Source of the DNA: Geminicoccus roseus DSM 18922
GTDB lineage: Bacteria > Pseudomonadota > Alphaproteobacteria > Geminicoccales > Geminicoccaceae
Assembly: GCF_000427665.1 (NCBI RefSeq)
Contig: NZ_KE386572.1
Span: forward strand, 2,876,196 to 2,940,195
Direction: 5' to 3'
Length of the DNA: 64,000 nt
Shown: piece after piece, positions 21,014 through 28,863 of the stretch
Position numbering within the stretch: position 1 is the stretch's first letter
Layout of the letters: each line of letters opens with the position of its first letter
Notes under the pieces: generated by a model
Told to the model about the DNA's origin: nothing
What the model saw: only the letters and a program-made list of their open reading frames with translations
Databases searched by the model: none
Program-made: the position numbers and the translations under genes

Positions 21014-22075
21014 ATGCCCGACCTGATCCTTCATCCCGATCTCCAGTCCGCTGGCCCGGCCGACATCGAGCGCACGGTGTATGGCCAGGAGTTCGACCTT
21101 TGGACCTCGCGCGCCTGCGATGCGGCCGCCATCCCGGCCGAAGTCTGGTCCCGCGCCGCCGCCCTGGTCTGCTATCACGAGGTGAGGATCGATGCGGCGC
21201 TGCTGGATCGCCTGCCGTCCTGCCGCGTCGTGGTGCGTGCCGGCGTGGGGTTCGACAACATCGACCTTCAGGCAGCCGGCACCCGCGGGATCGCTGTTTG
21301 CAATACCCCGGACTACGGCACCACCGATGTGGCGGACCATGCCATTGCGCTGACCCTGAACATCCTCAGGGGCATCTCGGCCTATGACGGCCACGTCTTT
21401 GCCGACCCGGCCGGGGGATGGGACTTCAGCCTGGTCCCTACGGTCCGCCGCCTGTCGACCCAGACCTTCGGCGTGGTCGGGCTCGGGCGGATCGGGACAG
21501 CCACCGCCCTGCGCGCCAAGGCGATCGGCATGCGGGTCGCCTTCTTCGATCCGTACCGGCCAACCGGCACCGAACTGAGCCTTGGGCTGGAACGGGCAGC
21601 TTCGCTCCACGAACTTCTGGGCATGGCTGATGTCGTCTCGCTGCACACGCCGCTCAGCGACGAGACCCGCCACCTGATCGGACCGCAGGCGATCGCTGCC
21701 ATGAAGGCGGGCAGCGTCATCATCAACACAGCGAGGGGCGGCATCGTCGACCTGGCCGCACTGCTTCAGGCCCTGCTCGACGATCGGATCGCCGCTGCCG
21801 GTCTCGACGTGTGGGAAAGCGAGCCGCCGAATCTGGATCACCCGCTCCTGCAGGCTTGGCGCAAGCCAGGCTCGCCACTGCGCAACAAGCTTGTCCTTAC
21901 CCCCCACGCAGCCTTCTACAGCCCGTCCAGCCTAGTGGACCTGCGCCGTAAGTCAGCGATGACCGCTGCGTCCTACCTCCGACGGGGCTGGTCGCGCGAC
22001 TGCGTCAACAGCCACTGCCTGGATGTCCCCAAGGCCGCTTCGAGAGCGGGCCATGGGCAGGATCAACAGGCCTGA
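21014..22075 (+). CDS. D-2-hydroxyacid dehydrogenase (CtBP/phosphoglycerate dehydrogenase-like)
   Basis: A 353-residue NAD(H)-dependent dehydrogenase. The Rossmann motif is GVVGLGRIGTATALRAKAIG near residue 155, the catalytic Arg lies in NTARGGIVD, Glu in WESEPP and His in LTPHAAFYS. The arrangement fits the C-terminal-binding-protein-like branch. It probably oxidises or reduces a 2-hydroxy acid imported by the TRAP system. It starts 28 bases after DctM and belongs to the same operon. Confidence 0.9.
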   Translation: MPDLILHPDLQSAGPADIERTVYGQEFDLWTSRACDAAAIPAEVWSRAAALVCYHEVRIDAALLDRLPSCRVVVRAGVGFDNIDLQAAGTRGIAVCNTPDYGTTDVADHAIALTLNILRGISAYDGHVFADPAGGWDFSLVPTVRRLSTQTFGVVGLGRIGTATALRAKAIGMRVAFFDPYRPTGTELSLGLERAASLHELLGMADVVSLHTPLSDETRHLIGPQAIAAMKAGSVIINTARGGIVDLAALLQALLDDRIAAAGLDVWESEPPNLDHPLLQAWRKPGSPLRNKLVLTPHAAFYSPSSLVDLRRKSAMTAASYLRRGWSRDCVNSHCLDVPKAASRAGHGQDQQA

Positions 22076-22105
22076 GCCCGCCATTCAAGTGACGGAAGAC
22101 CATCG

Positions 22106-23419
22106 ATGACGCTCTGCTCGTTCGACAAGTCAAAGAATCGTATCGCCGAGGCTAAGCGCTACATGCCGGGCGGGGTCAGCAGCCAGTTCCGATTCGGGGT
22201 CTCGCCTACCCCGCTGGTCTTCGAGCGGGCTGAGGGCGTCTATCTGCACGACATCGATGGTAACCGCCTGATCGACTACTACATGGCGCTGGGCCCGATG
22301 ATCCTGGGTCACAGCCCTGCCGACGTGATCCAGGCGGCGCGCGACCAGTACGAGCGCGGGCTGCTTTATGGCGGGCAGAGCGAACTGGAGTTCCAGGCAG
22401 CCCGCCTGATCTGCGAGATGGTCCCTTGCGCCGAGCGGGTGCGATTCGCCTCCTCCGGTTCCGAGGCGGCGCAACTGGCCCTGAGGCTGGCCCGGGCCAT
22501 GACGGGACGCAGCACCGTCGTGAAGTTCGAGGGCCACTACCATGGCTGGCTCGACAGCGTGCTTTGGAGCGTGGCGCCGCCGGCCGACCTGATGGGGCCC
22601 GAGGCGCAGCCAGTGCCGTTTGCCGGAAGTGCCGGACAGGATCCGCAGGCAGGTGCCCATGTGGAGGTCCTGTCGTGGAACAGGCCGGAACTGGTCGCCG
22701 AAAGGCTGGCCCTGGGGGATGTCGCGGCGGTCATCATGGAGCCGGTGATGTGCAACAGCGGGGGGATCCTGCCGGCACCGGGCTACCTCCAGGCCGTCCG
22801 CGACGCCTGTTCCAGATCCGGCACCGTGCTGATCTTCGACGAAGTCATCACCGGCTTCCGGGCGGCACCTGGCGGCGCGCAGCAGCTTCTGGGCGTGACG
22901 CCGGACCTGGCCATCTTCGCGAAAGCGATCGCCAATGGCTTCTCGGTGGCGGCGGTGGCCGGGAAGGCCGACATCATGGACCGACTGGCCAGCGGCGGCA
23001 TCGTCCATGGGGGGACCTACAATGCCCAGCCGGTCGCGATGGCCGCCACGATCGCCACCCTGCGCCGGCTGTCGGCCCCGGGCACCTACGAGCTCATGGC
23101 CTCCCGTGGACACCGTCTGATGGAGGGGATCCGCGGCGTGCTGGACAGGGCAGGGATAAGGGCGACGGTCACCGGGCTGCCGCAAATCTTTCACGTGGCG
23201 CTGGGCCTGGAGAAGCCGGCGACGAACTATCGCGACCTGCTTGCGGTCGACCGAAAGACCTATGTGCGCCTGACCACCGCCCTGCTCGAGCGCGGCGTGC
23301 GCGCCCTGGAGCGGGGTTCCTGGTTCATGTCCACCGAGCATGACGAGGCCATCATCGACACGACAGTTGCCGCCTTCGAGGATGCCGTTCGGTCGGTTCT
23401 GGTGGAACAGAGAGCCTGA
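22106..23419 (+). CDS. Class III PLP aminotransferase (glutamate-1-semialdehyde aminomutase-like)
   Basis: A 437-residue fold-type I PLP enzyme. FDEVITGFR with the PLP-binding Asp and the lysine in IFAKAIANGFSVAAVAG mark class III; the N-terminal YMPGGVSSQFRF and FASSGSEAAQLALRLARA are characteristic of the HemL-like group. In a catabolic TRAP operon a transaminase for an amino-acid or keto-acid substrate is more likely than haem synthesis. GGAAG precedes the ATG. It is the last gene of the LacI-controlled operon. Confidence 0.88.
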   Translation: MTLCSFDKSKNRIAEAKRYMPGGVSSQFRFGVSPTPLVFERAEGVYLHDIDGNRLIDYYMALGPMILGHSPADVIQAARDQYERGLLYGGQSELEFQAARLICEMVPCAERVRFASSGSEAAQLALRLARAMTGRSTVVKFEGHYHGWLDSVLWSVAPPADLMGPEAQPVPFAGSAGQDPQAGAHVEVLSWNRPELVAERLALGDVAAVIMEPVMCNSGGILPAPGYLQAVRDACSRSGTVLIFDEVITGFRAAPGGAQQLLGVTPDLAIFAKAIANGFSVAAVAGKADIMDRLASGGIVHGGTYNAQPVAMAATIATLRRLSAPGTYELMASRGHRLMEGIRGVLDRAGIRATVTGLPQIFHVALGLEKPATNYRDLLAVDRKTYVRLTTALLERGVRALERGSWFMSTEHDEAIIDTTVAAFEDAVRSVLVEQRA

Positions 23420-23513
23420 AGGCCTCGTACGAACCCCGGTGAGAAAGGCGCTTCCGCCGGATCACGAAGGATGGACCCGGCAGAGGCGCAATCTCTTGGG
23501 GACAGGCAGTGCC

Positions 23514-23981
23514 TCACTGTCCGGATGAATGAAGGGCCGAGTAGTTTCGGACCCGCCGCCGGGCCTTGCCGCCGGTCCCGGCCGTGCCGGCGACCGAGGC
23601 ACCACCCATGCCGGCCACGGCGCCTTCCGCAGCCGGATGGCTGGCCTGGTCGTCCTCGTCCAGGTTGATCGGATCGTGGCTCTCCAGCAGCTGCTCGACC
23701 TCGTGCTCCCGCCCGTCCGGTACCTGGACAGCAACCATGAAGGCGCCGCGACGCATGCCTTCAAGATAGGTCGGATGCTCGCTCTGCGGGATGAAGATCT
23801 CGAACAGGTTCCGCCAGAAGCCCGTCGGGCCGGAACCGGCGGAGGTGTCCGGGGTCTGGCCCTGCTCCTCTGCACTGCGCAACAGGATCTCCTGCTCCGC
23901 GATACCCATGGCACGGAGGCCGCCATGGGCCGCCTCGGCTGCGCCGCGCGTGTCATAGACCGCCGTCATCACCTGGGTCAT
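23514..23981 (-). CDS. General-stress-type protein with YsnF/GSP17M-like N-terminal domain
   Basis: A 155-residue soluble protein. The first ~60 residues (VMTAVYDTRGAAEAAHGGL) resemble the small alpha/beta domain of general stress protein 17M-like proteins, which handle predicted helix-strand switching domains of unknown function. The C-terminal ~50 residues are Ala/Gly-rich and basic. A stress-type promoter lies just upstream at 24024-24048. Function unknown. Confidence 0.65.
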   Translation of the reverse strand: MTQVMTAVYDTRGAAEAAHGGLRAMGIAEQEILLRSAEEQGQTPDTSAGSGPTGFWRNLFEIFIPQSEHPTYLEGMRRGAFMVAVQVPDGREHEVEQLLESHDPINLDEDDQASHPAAEGAVAGMGGASVAGTAGTGGKARRRVRNYSALHSSGQ

Positions 23982-24023
23982 GGCTTGTCGTCCTCCATCA
24001 CATTGGCTGCAGCATACTCCAAG

Positions 24024-24048
24024 AACCCTCCTGCGCCGCGCGAGTTCC
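24024..24048 (-). promoter_or_regulatory. EcfG-type general stress promoter for the 155-residue stress protein
   Basis: On the minus strand GGAAC (24048-24044), 16 bases, GGTT (24027-24024). Predicted transcription starts near 24018, giving a leader of about 37 bases before the ATG at 23981. Confidence 0.6.
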
Positions 24049-24067
24049 TGATCCCGGACGGGCCAAG

Positions 24068-27000
24068 TCAGCCTGGGATCCCGGCGACCTGGCGAGGAGA
24101 ACGGTCAGCGTCCTTCGCCTTCTCGCGCTTTGCCGTCCGGGAGGAGGCGCGCGCCGGAAGCGCCCGTTGTTCGGCTGCTTCTTCCAGCACGCGCACCGTC
24201 AGTGCCAGCCGCTCTTCGGCAGTGGTGGTCTGGCGCTGCCATACCAGGCGCTCGCCGCTCCAGCTCCAGCCGGGAAAGGATGCCTCTGCCGTCTCCTTCC
24301 GCTCCTTTAAGTGGAACGACAGCGCAAGCCCCTGGGGCCCGCCATCCAGCCGGGCAATGCCCAGCTTGCGGCACAGCGCCCTGATTCGCGCCAGGGTGAG
24401 TAGATGGCTCATGCTCGCCGGCACCGGCCCGAACCGGTCCGCCATCTCGGCCGCGAAGGTCGCGGCATCAGCTTCCGTTTCGATCGCGGCCGCACGGGCA
24501 TAGAGATTGATCCGCACGTCCTGCTCGGGAACATAGTCCGAGGGGATTCGCCCGGTGATCCCCAGATGCAGGGCGGGCAGCCACTCCTCCTCGACCGGTT
24601 CGCCGCGCGCGGCCCGCAGCGCCCGATCCAGAAGATGCTGGTAGAGGCTGAGGCCGATCGCGCTGACGTGGCCGGCCTGCTCGTCGCCGATCAGCTCCCC
24701 CGCACCGCGCAGGTCGAGGTCGCGGGCACTGATGGCAAAGCCGGCGCCGAGGCGATCCAGCGCCTCCAGCGTGCGCAGCCGCTTTTCGGTGGCCGGGGGA
24801 AGCCGGTGCTCTGGATCGGTCAGGAGGTAGGCGGTGGCTCGCCGGCTTCCACGGCCGACCCGGCCGCGAAGCTGGTGGAGCTGCGCCAGGCCGAAGCGGT
24901 CAGGGCGCCAGACCAGCATCGTGTTGGCCCGCGGCACATCGAGACCGCTCTCGATGATGTTGGTGGCCAGCAGGAGGTCGCCCTCTCCATCGGCGAACCC
25001 AACCATCACCTCGTCGATCTCGTCGGCCGGCATCCGCCCGTGTGCCACCTGCATCCGGAGCTCGGGCACCAGCGCCCGCAGCCGGACCGCCATCGGTTCG
25101 ATGTCCTCGATCCTGGGACATACGACAAAGCTCTGGCCGCCGCGCCGGTGCTCGCGCAGCAACGCCTCGCGAACCATTCCTTCGTCGAAGGAGGCGAGGA
25201 TCGTGCGGACCGGCTGGCGCAGCACCGGCGGCGTCGCGATCACGCTCAGTTCCTGAAGCCCGATCAGGCTTGCCTGCAGGGTTCGCGGGATCGGCGTGGC
25301 GGTCATGGTCAGCACATGTCCGCGCCCGGCGAGCGCCCGAAGCTTCGCTTTCTGGACCGATCCGAAGCGCTGCTCCTCGTCGATGACGACAAGGCCGAGA
25401 TCGGCGAAGCGGACCGCGCGGGCGGCGAGGGCATGGGTGCCGACCACGACGCGCACCTCGCCGCTGGCGAGCCCGCTCCTCACGCGACGTGCTTCCGCCG
25501 GCTTCACCAGGCGGGAGAGATGGCACACCTCGATCCCGAAGGGGGCGAACCGCCGCTGGAACAGCCGCAGGTGCTGCTGCGCCAGTACGGTCGTCGGCGC
25601 CACGACCGCCACCTGGCGACCGGCGAGAGCAGCGGCCGCCGCGGCGCGCAGCGCCACCTCGGTCTTGCCGAAGCCGACATCGCCGCACACCAGCCGATCC
25701 ATGGGTCGCCCTGCGGCCAGATCCTGCAGGACTGCATCGACGGCCGCTGCCTGATCCTCGGTCAGCACATAGGGAAAGCGGGCGGCGAAACGCTCGTAGT
25801 CCCGCCAGGGCGGCACCAGCTTCGGCGCGGCGGTGCGCCGGCGCTCCGAGACCAGATCCACGAGCCGATGCGCGCAGCCCTGGATTTCCGCCTCCACCTC
25901 CGAGCGCCGCTTCGGCCAGGCTGGGCCATCCAGCCGATCCTTGGAGACCGCAGCGCCATCGCCGCCGTAGCGCCAGATCGCGCTCATCTCGTCCACGGGC
26001 GCCATCAGGGTCTGATCGTTGGCATATTTCAGCCGGAGCACCTCCGACGGCTCTTCGCCATCGATCGTGACCTCTTCCAGGCCTTCCAGCACGCCCATGC
26101 CATGCTCGATGTGGACCACGGCATCGCCGACCCGGAAGTCAGTCTCCGTGCCCTGGATCAGGACGTTTCCGTTTGTCGCCGGCCTGTTTGCACGGCTACC
26201 CAGCAGGTCGGCCGCGGCCACCACGGCCAAGCCCGCCTCATCATCCAGGAAGCCCTCCCGGAGGGGCAGAGCCAGCGCCAGGAGGGAGCCCGGAGGGGAA
26301 GCCAGTACCTCTGACCAATCCACGGCGCGAACTGGCTTCTGTCCGGTTGCCCGCTCGGCGCGATCGGCGATCAGGCGCAGCGGCCGGTTGCCGCCGGCGA
26401 CAAGCGCCACCCGACCATTGCGGAGATGCTCCTCAAGAAAGCTTCTGAATGCGCCCGCCGTATCCTCCATCTCCACGAAACGCGGGACATGGGGATTCCC
26501 TGGCGCGTCGTCGCCCGAGGCAGGCTGCTCGGCATGCTGGAGAAGCTCTTCCCATGCCGCTGCGGTCAGGAACGAGCGATCAGGCGGTGCGACAGCAGGA
26601 TTGCCTCCAGAATGCCGGAATTCGGCCCTGCTTCGATGGGATTCGGCGATCTGGTCCAGGAAGTCGGTGGCGTGCCGCTTGGCAGCAGCATCGATCCGGA
26701 ACGTGGCGTCAGGCGCGTAGTCCAGCAGTGTCTCGAGCTGGTCGTGGAAGAGGTGGAGTTCGTGCTCCTGCCCCTGAGGAAACGCTCCGGCCTCCAGCAT
26801 CCTGGCCCGGCTGAACACGATCTCCGATGCGGGATCGACGATCAGCAGTTCCGTGTCCACGTCGGAGAGCTGCGACACCGGATCGTAGGAGCGGATCTCC
26901 GTGATGCGCCCGTCCTGATGCTCGATGCGACATGGCCGAGGAGCGGCTGCCGGAAACAGATCGACGACCTGGCCACGCAGGGCTGCCTCGCCCGGCTCGT

Positions 27001-27457
27001 CGACCCGCTCGTCGATGATGTAGCCAATCCGCTCGAGATCGAGCCGGACCATGTCGAGATCGATGGCCTCGCCGATCCGGAACTCCAGATGCGCATCCGG
27101 CCAGACGGTTCTCGGCGGAACACGCCGCAGCAGCGCCGGAGCAGTGGTCAGCAGGAGCTGTGGCGGCGCCTCCTCATCAAGCAGCCAGCGCAGGACCCCC
27201 ATGCGATGGCCCATGACCGCACGGGAAGGCGGTGCATGGTCGAAGGGCAGACAGTCCCAGCCGGGAAACATCGCGACCCGGAGGTCAGGCGCGAGGACGT
27301 TCAGGATCGCCGACAGTTCGGACATCTGCCGGCTGCTGGCGCAGACCTGCACGAGCGGACCTCCGGAGCGATCCAGGGCCAGGGAGGCGAGCCTGGCGGC
27401 AAGGAGACCCAGCGGAAGCTCTGTTCCGTGGCTTGGCTGCGACGCTGGATCCGGCAT
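24068..27457 (-). CDS. mfd: Mfd-type transcription-repair coupling factor
   Basis: A 1129-residue ATP-driven DNA translocase. The order is UvrB-like N-terminal domains (FPGWDCLPFDHAPPS near residue 65; a specificity motif around TTAPALLRRVPPR), an RNA-polymerase interaction domain near residue 450-520 (VHIEHGMGVLEGLEEV), then helicase domains with Walker A CGDVGFGKTEVALR (~590), VIDEEQRFG (~690), TATPIPRTLQ and RGRVGRGSRRA, and a C-terminal TRCF domain. Mfd strips stalled RNA polymerase and recruits UvrA. The frame is open to 27502, but a stress promoter's -10 covers that ATG, so ATG 27457 is preferred, with AGGA upstream. It may be a stress-induced paralogue of a housekeeping mfd elsewhere. 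Confidence 0.88.
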   Translation of the reverse strand: MPDPASQPSHGTELPLGLLAARLASLALDRSGGPLVQVCASSRQMSELSAILNVLAPDLRVAMFPGWDCLPFDHAPPSRAVMGHRMGVLRWLLDEEAPPQLLLTTAPALLRRVPPRTVWPDAHLEFRIGEAIDLDMVRLDLERIGYIIDERVDEPGEAALRGQVVDLFPAAAPRPCRIEHQDGRITEIRSYDPVSQLSDVDTELLIVDPASEIVFSRARMLEAGAFPQGQEHELHLFHDQLETLLDYAPDATFRIDAAAKRHATDFLDQIAESHRSRAEFRHSGGNPAVAPPDRSFLTAAAWEELLQHAEQPASGDDAPGNPHVPRFVEMEDTAGAFRSFLEEHLRNGRVALVAGGNRPLRLIADRAERATGQKPVRAVDWSEVLASPPGSLLALALPLREGFLDDEAGLAVVAAADLLGSRANRPATNGNVLIQGTETDFRVGDAVVHIEHGMGVLEGLEEVTIDGEEPSEVLRLKYANDQTLMAPVDEMSAIWRYGGDGAAVSKDRLDGPAWPKRRSEVEAEIQGCAHRLVDLVSERRRTAAPKLVPPWRDYERFAARFPYVLTEDQAAAVDAVLQDLAAGRPMDRLVCGDVGFGKTEVALRAAAAAALAGRQVAVVAPTTVLAQQHLRLFQRRFAPFGIEVCHLSRLVKPAEARRVRSGLASGEVRVVVGTHALAARAVRFADLGLVVIDEEQRFGSVQKAKLRALAGRGHVLTMTATPIPRTLQASLIGLQELSVIATPPVLRQPVRTILASFDEGMVREALLREHRRGGQSFVVCPRIEDIEPMAVRLRALVPELRMQVAHGRMPADEIDEVMVGFADGEGDLLLATNIIESGLDVPRANTMLVWRPDRFGLAQLHQLRGRVGRGSRRATAYLLTDPEHRLPPATEKRLRTLEALDRLGAGFAISARDLDLRGAGELIGDEQAGHVSAIGLSLYQHLLDRALRAARGEPVEEEWLPALHLGITGRIPSDYVPEQDVRINLYARAAAIETEADAATFAAEMADRFGPVPASMSHLLTLARIRALCRKLGIARLDGGPQGLALSFHLKERKETAEASFPGWSWSGERLVWQRQTTTAEERLALTVRVLEEAAEQRALPARASSRTAKREKAKDADRSPRQVAGIPG

Positions 27458-27500
27458 GGACGATCCTGAAGCATGGAGGAACTGGATGGAGACGCTAGCC

Positions 27501-27526
27501 AACCCGGAGGGCGCGATCCCGGTTCC
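27501..27526 (-). promoter_or_regulatory. EcfG-type general stress promoter before mfd
   Basis: On the minus strand GGAAC (27526-27522), 17 bases, GGTT (27504-27501). Transcription would begin near 27495, a 38-base leader before ATG 27457. It sits between mfd and the downstream end of the P450 gene. Confidence 0.55.
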
Positions 27527-27539
27527 TGGCGCCAGGTCT

Positions 27540-28793
27540 TCAGTGGATTGCGGGACGAGCCTGGCGGATGATGAAGCCGGTTTCCGGCAGGGCCGGCATC
27601 CGGTCAGGACGGATGGTCAGGTCCTGGGCCGGCACCTCGTAGCTGGTGTCGTGCGCGAGCTGCCGGATCGCCTCCTTCAGGACGGCGATGGTGAGCCACT
27701 CGCCGGGGCATCGGTGGCCGGTCTCGAAATCGGCCGCCCCTTGAGCGACCAGCGTGTTCGGATCGCCGGGCCACCCGCGGAAGCGCTCCGGCCGGAACGC
27801 ATCGGGCTCCTGCCAAAGGCGCCGATCATGGTTGGTGCCATAGAGATCGAGCAGCACCCAGTCGCCTTCGGCGAAGCCGTGGCCGCGCCAGGCGAACGAC
27901 TCGCGTACCTTGCCGCCGATGACCGGAAAGAACGGATAGTAGCGCCGGATTTCCTGGACGAACGGCTCCAGGTCGTCCTCGCCGCCCGATGCGAAACGGC
28001 TGTGCCAATCGGGATGCTGGTGCAGGGCCAGGGCCGTGAAGGTGATGAAGCGGGCGACCGCCACGATCGGGCGCACCACGTTCAGGAGTTCCACGGCGGC
28101 TATGGCGTCGTCCAGGAGCTGCCCGTGTTCGTCGCGGTGGCCGGTGATGAGACCGGCTGGCGAGCCGGGCTGGACCGCAAGGCTCCCTTCGCGGATCTGC
28201 CGGATGGTTGCCTGCCACCAGCGTTCGGACCGGCGACGCAGATGCTGGGCCCACCAGTTGGCCGGGCCGATGGAGCCGGCCTGCTCGACCATCGCCGCGA
28301 ATTCACGGGTACGGTCGGCAACCACTTCCTCGGCGAGCGGCACCCCGGCCCAGGCGGCGCCAGCCCGCGCCAGGATCTCCAGCATTGCGTCGTGAAGAAC
28401 CACCTCGCGGCCGTCCCATCGCCGGACAGCGGCCTGCCACTCGATCCGGAAGAGGTCGGTCATGCGCGAGAGCGCGTCCGGCGTCATCATCGCCATGAAC
28501 ATCTGCTTGCGATGCCGATGAGGAGCGCCGTCGAGCGTCTGGACGCTGCCCTTGTCCTGCAGCAAATGGAGGACCGACCTTGGCATGGCGCCCACGCGGG
28601 TGAAGCGCCCTTGCCCATAGAACAGGCCTGCCGCCTCGGCGCCGCGCATGCACACGACAGGAGTGAGCATCAGGCGGGTCCGGAAAAGATCGGTCTGGAG
28701 CCGCTCACACCTGCTGGAGATGAAGTCGTAGCCCTCGCGCAGGAAGGCCAGGGACTCGTCGAAGCCACCGGAACGGGGAATGCAGGGCTTCAT
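27540..28793 (-). CDS. Cytochrome P450 of the CYP152 fatty-acid peroxygenase type
   Basis: A 417-residue P450, the same length as the CYP152 enzymes P450-BSbeta and OleT. The haem-ligand Cys362 lies in GHRCPGEW, and the I-helix reads VVRPIVAVARF with the Arg-Pro pair that replaces the usual acid-Thr pair in CYP152. These enzymes use H2O2 to hydroxylate fatty acids at alpha or beta carbon, or decarboxylate them to terminal alkenes; which reaction occurs here cannot be told from sequence alone. No reductase partner is needed or seen nearby. The start at 28793 begins at the family N-terminus MKPCIPR; upstream in-frame codons look non-coding. Confidence 0.88.
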   Translation of the reverse strand: MKPCIPRSGGFDESLAFLREGYDFISSRCERLQTDLFRTRLMLTPVVCMRGAEAAGLFYGQGRFTRVGAMPRSVLHLLQDKGSVQTLDGAPHRHRKQMFMAMMTPDALSRMTDLFRIEWQAAVRRWDGREVVLHDAMLEILARAGAAWAGVPLAEEVVADRTREFAAMVEQAGSIGPANWWAQHLRRRSERWWQATIRQIREGSLAVQPGSPAGLITGHRDEHGQLLDDAIAAVELLNVVRPIVAVARFITFTALALHQHPDWHSRFASGGEDDLEPFVQEIRRYYPFFPVIGGKVRESFAWRGHGFAEGDWVLLDLYGTNHDRRLWQEPDAFRPERFRGWPGDPNTLVAQGAADFETGHRCPGEWLTIAVLKEAIRQLAHDTSYEVPAQDLTIRPDRMPALPETGFIIRQARPAIH

Positions 28794-28863
28794 CAGATCG
28801 CCGCCGCTCTCAGTCCTCTTTCCTCCCCCCGCACATGGTCCTGGTCCATCCCGAACGTGAGAA

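Noticed and set aside
24404-26314. 636-codon plus-strand frame
   Set aside because: It is antisense to the Mfd helicase domains, whose motifs are unmistakable on the minus strand.
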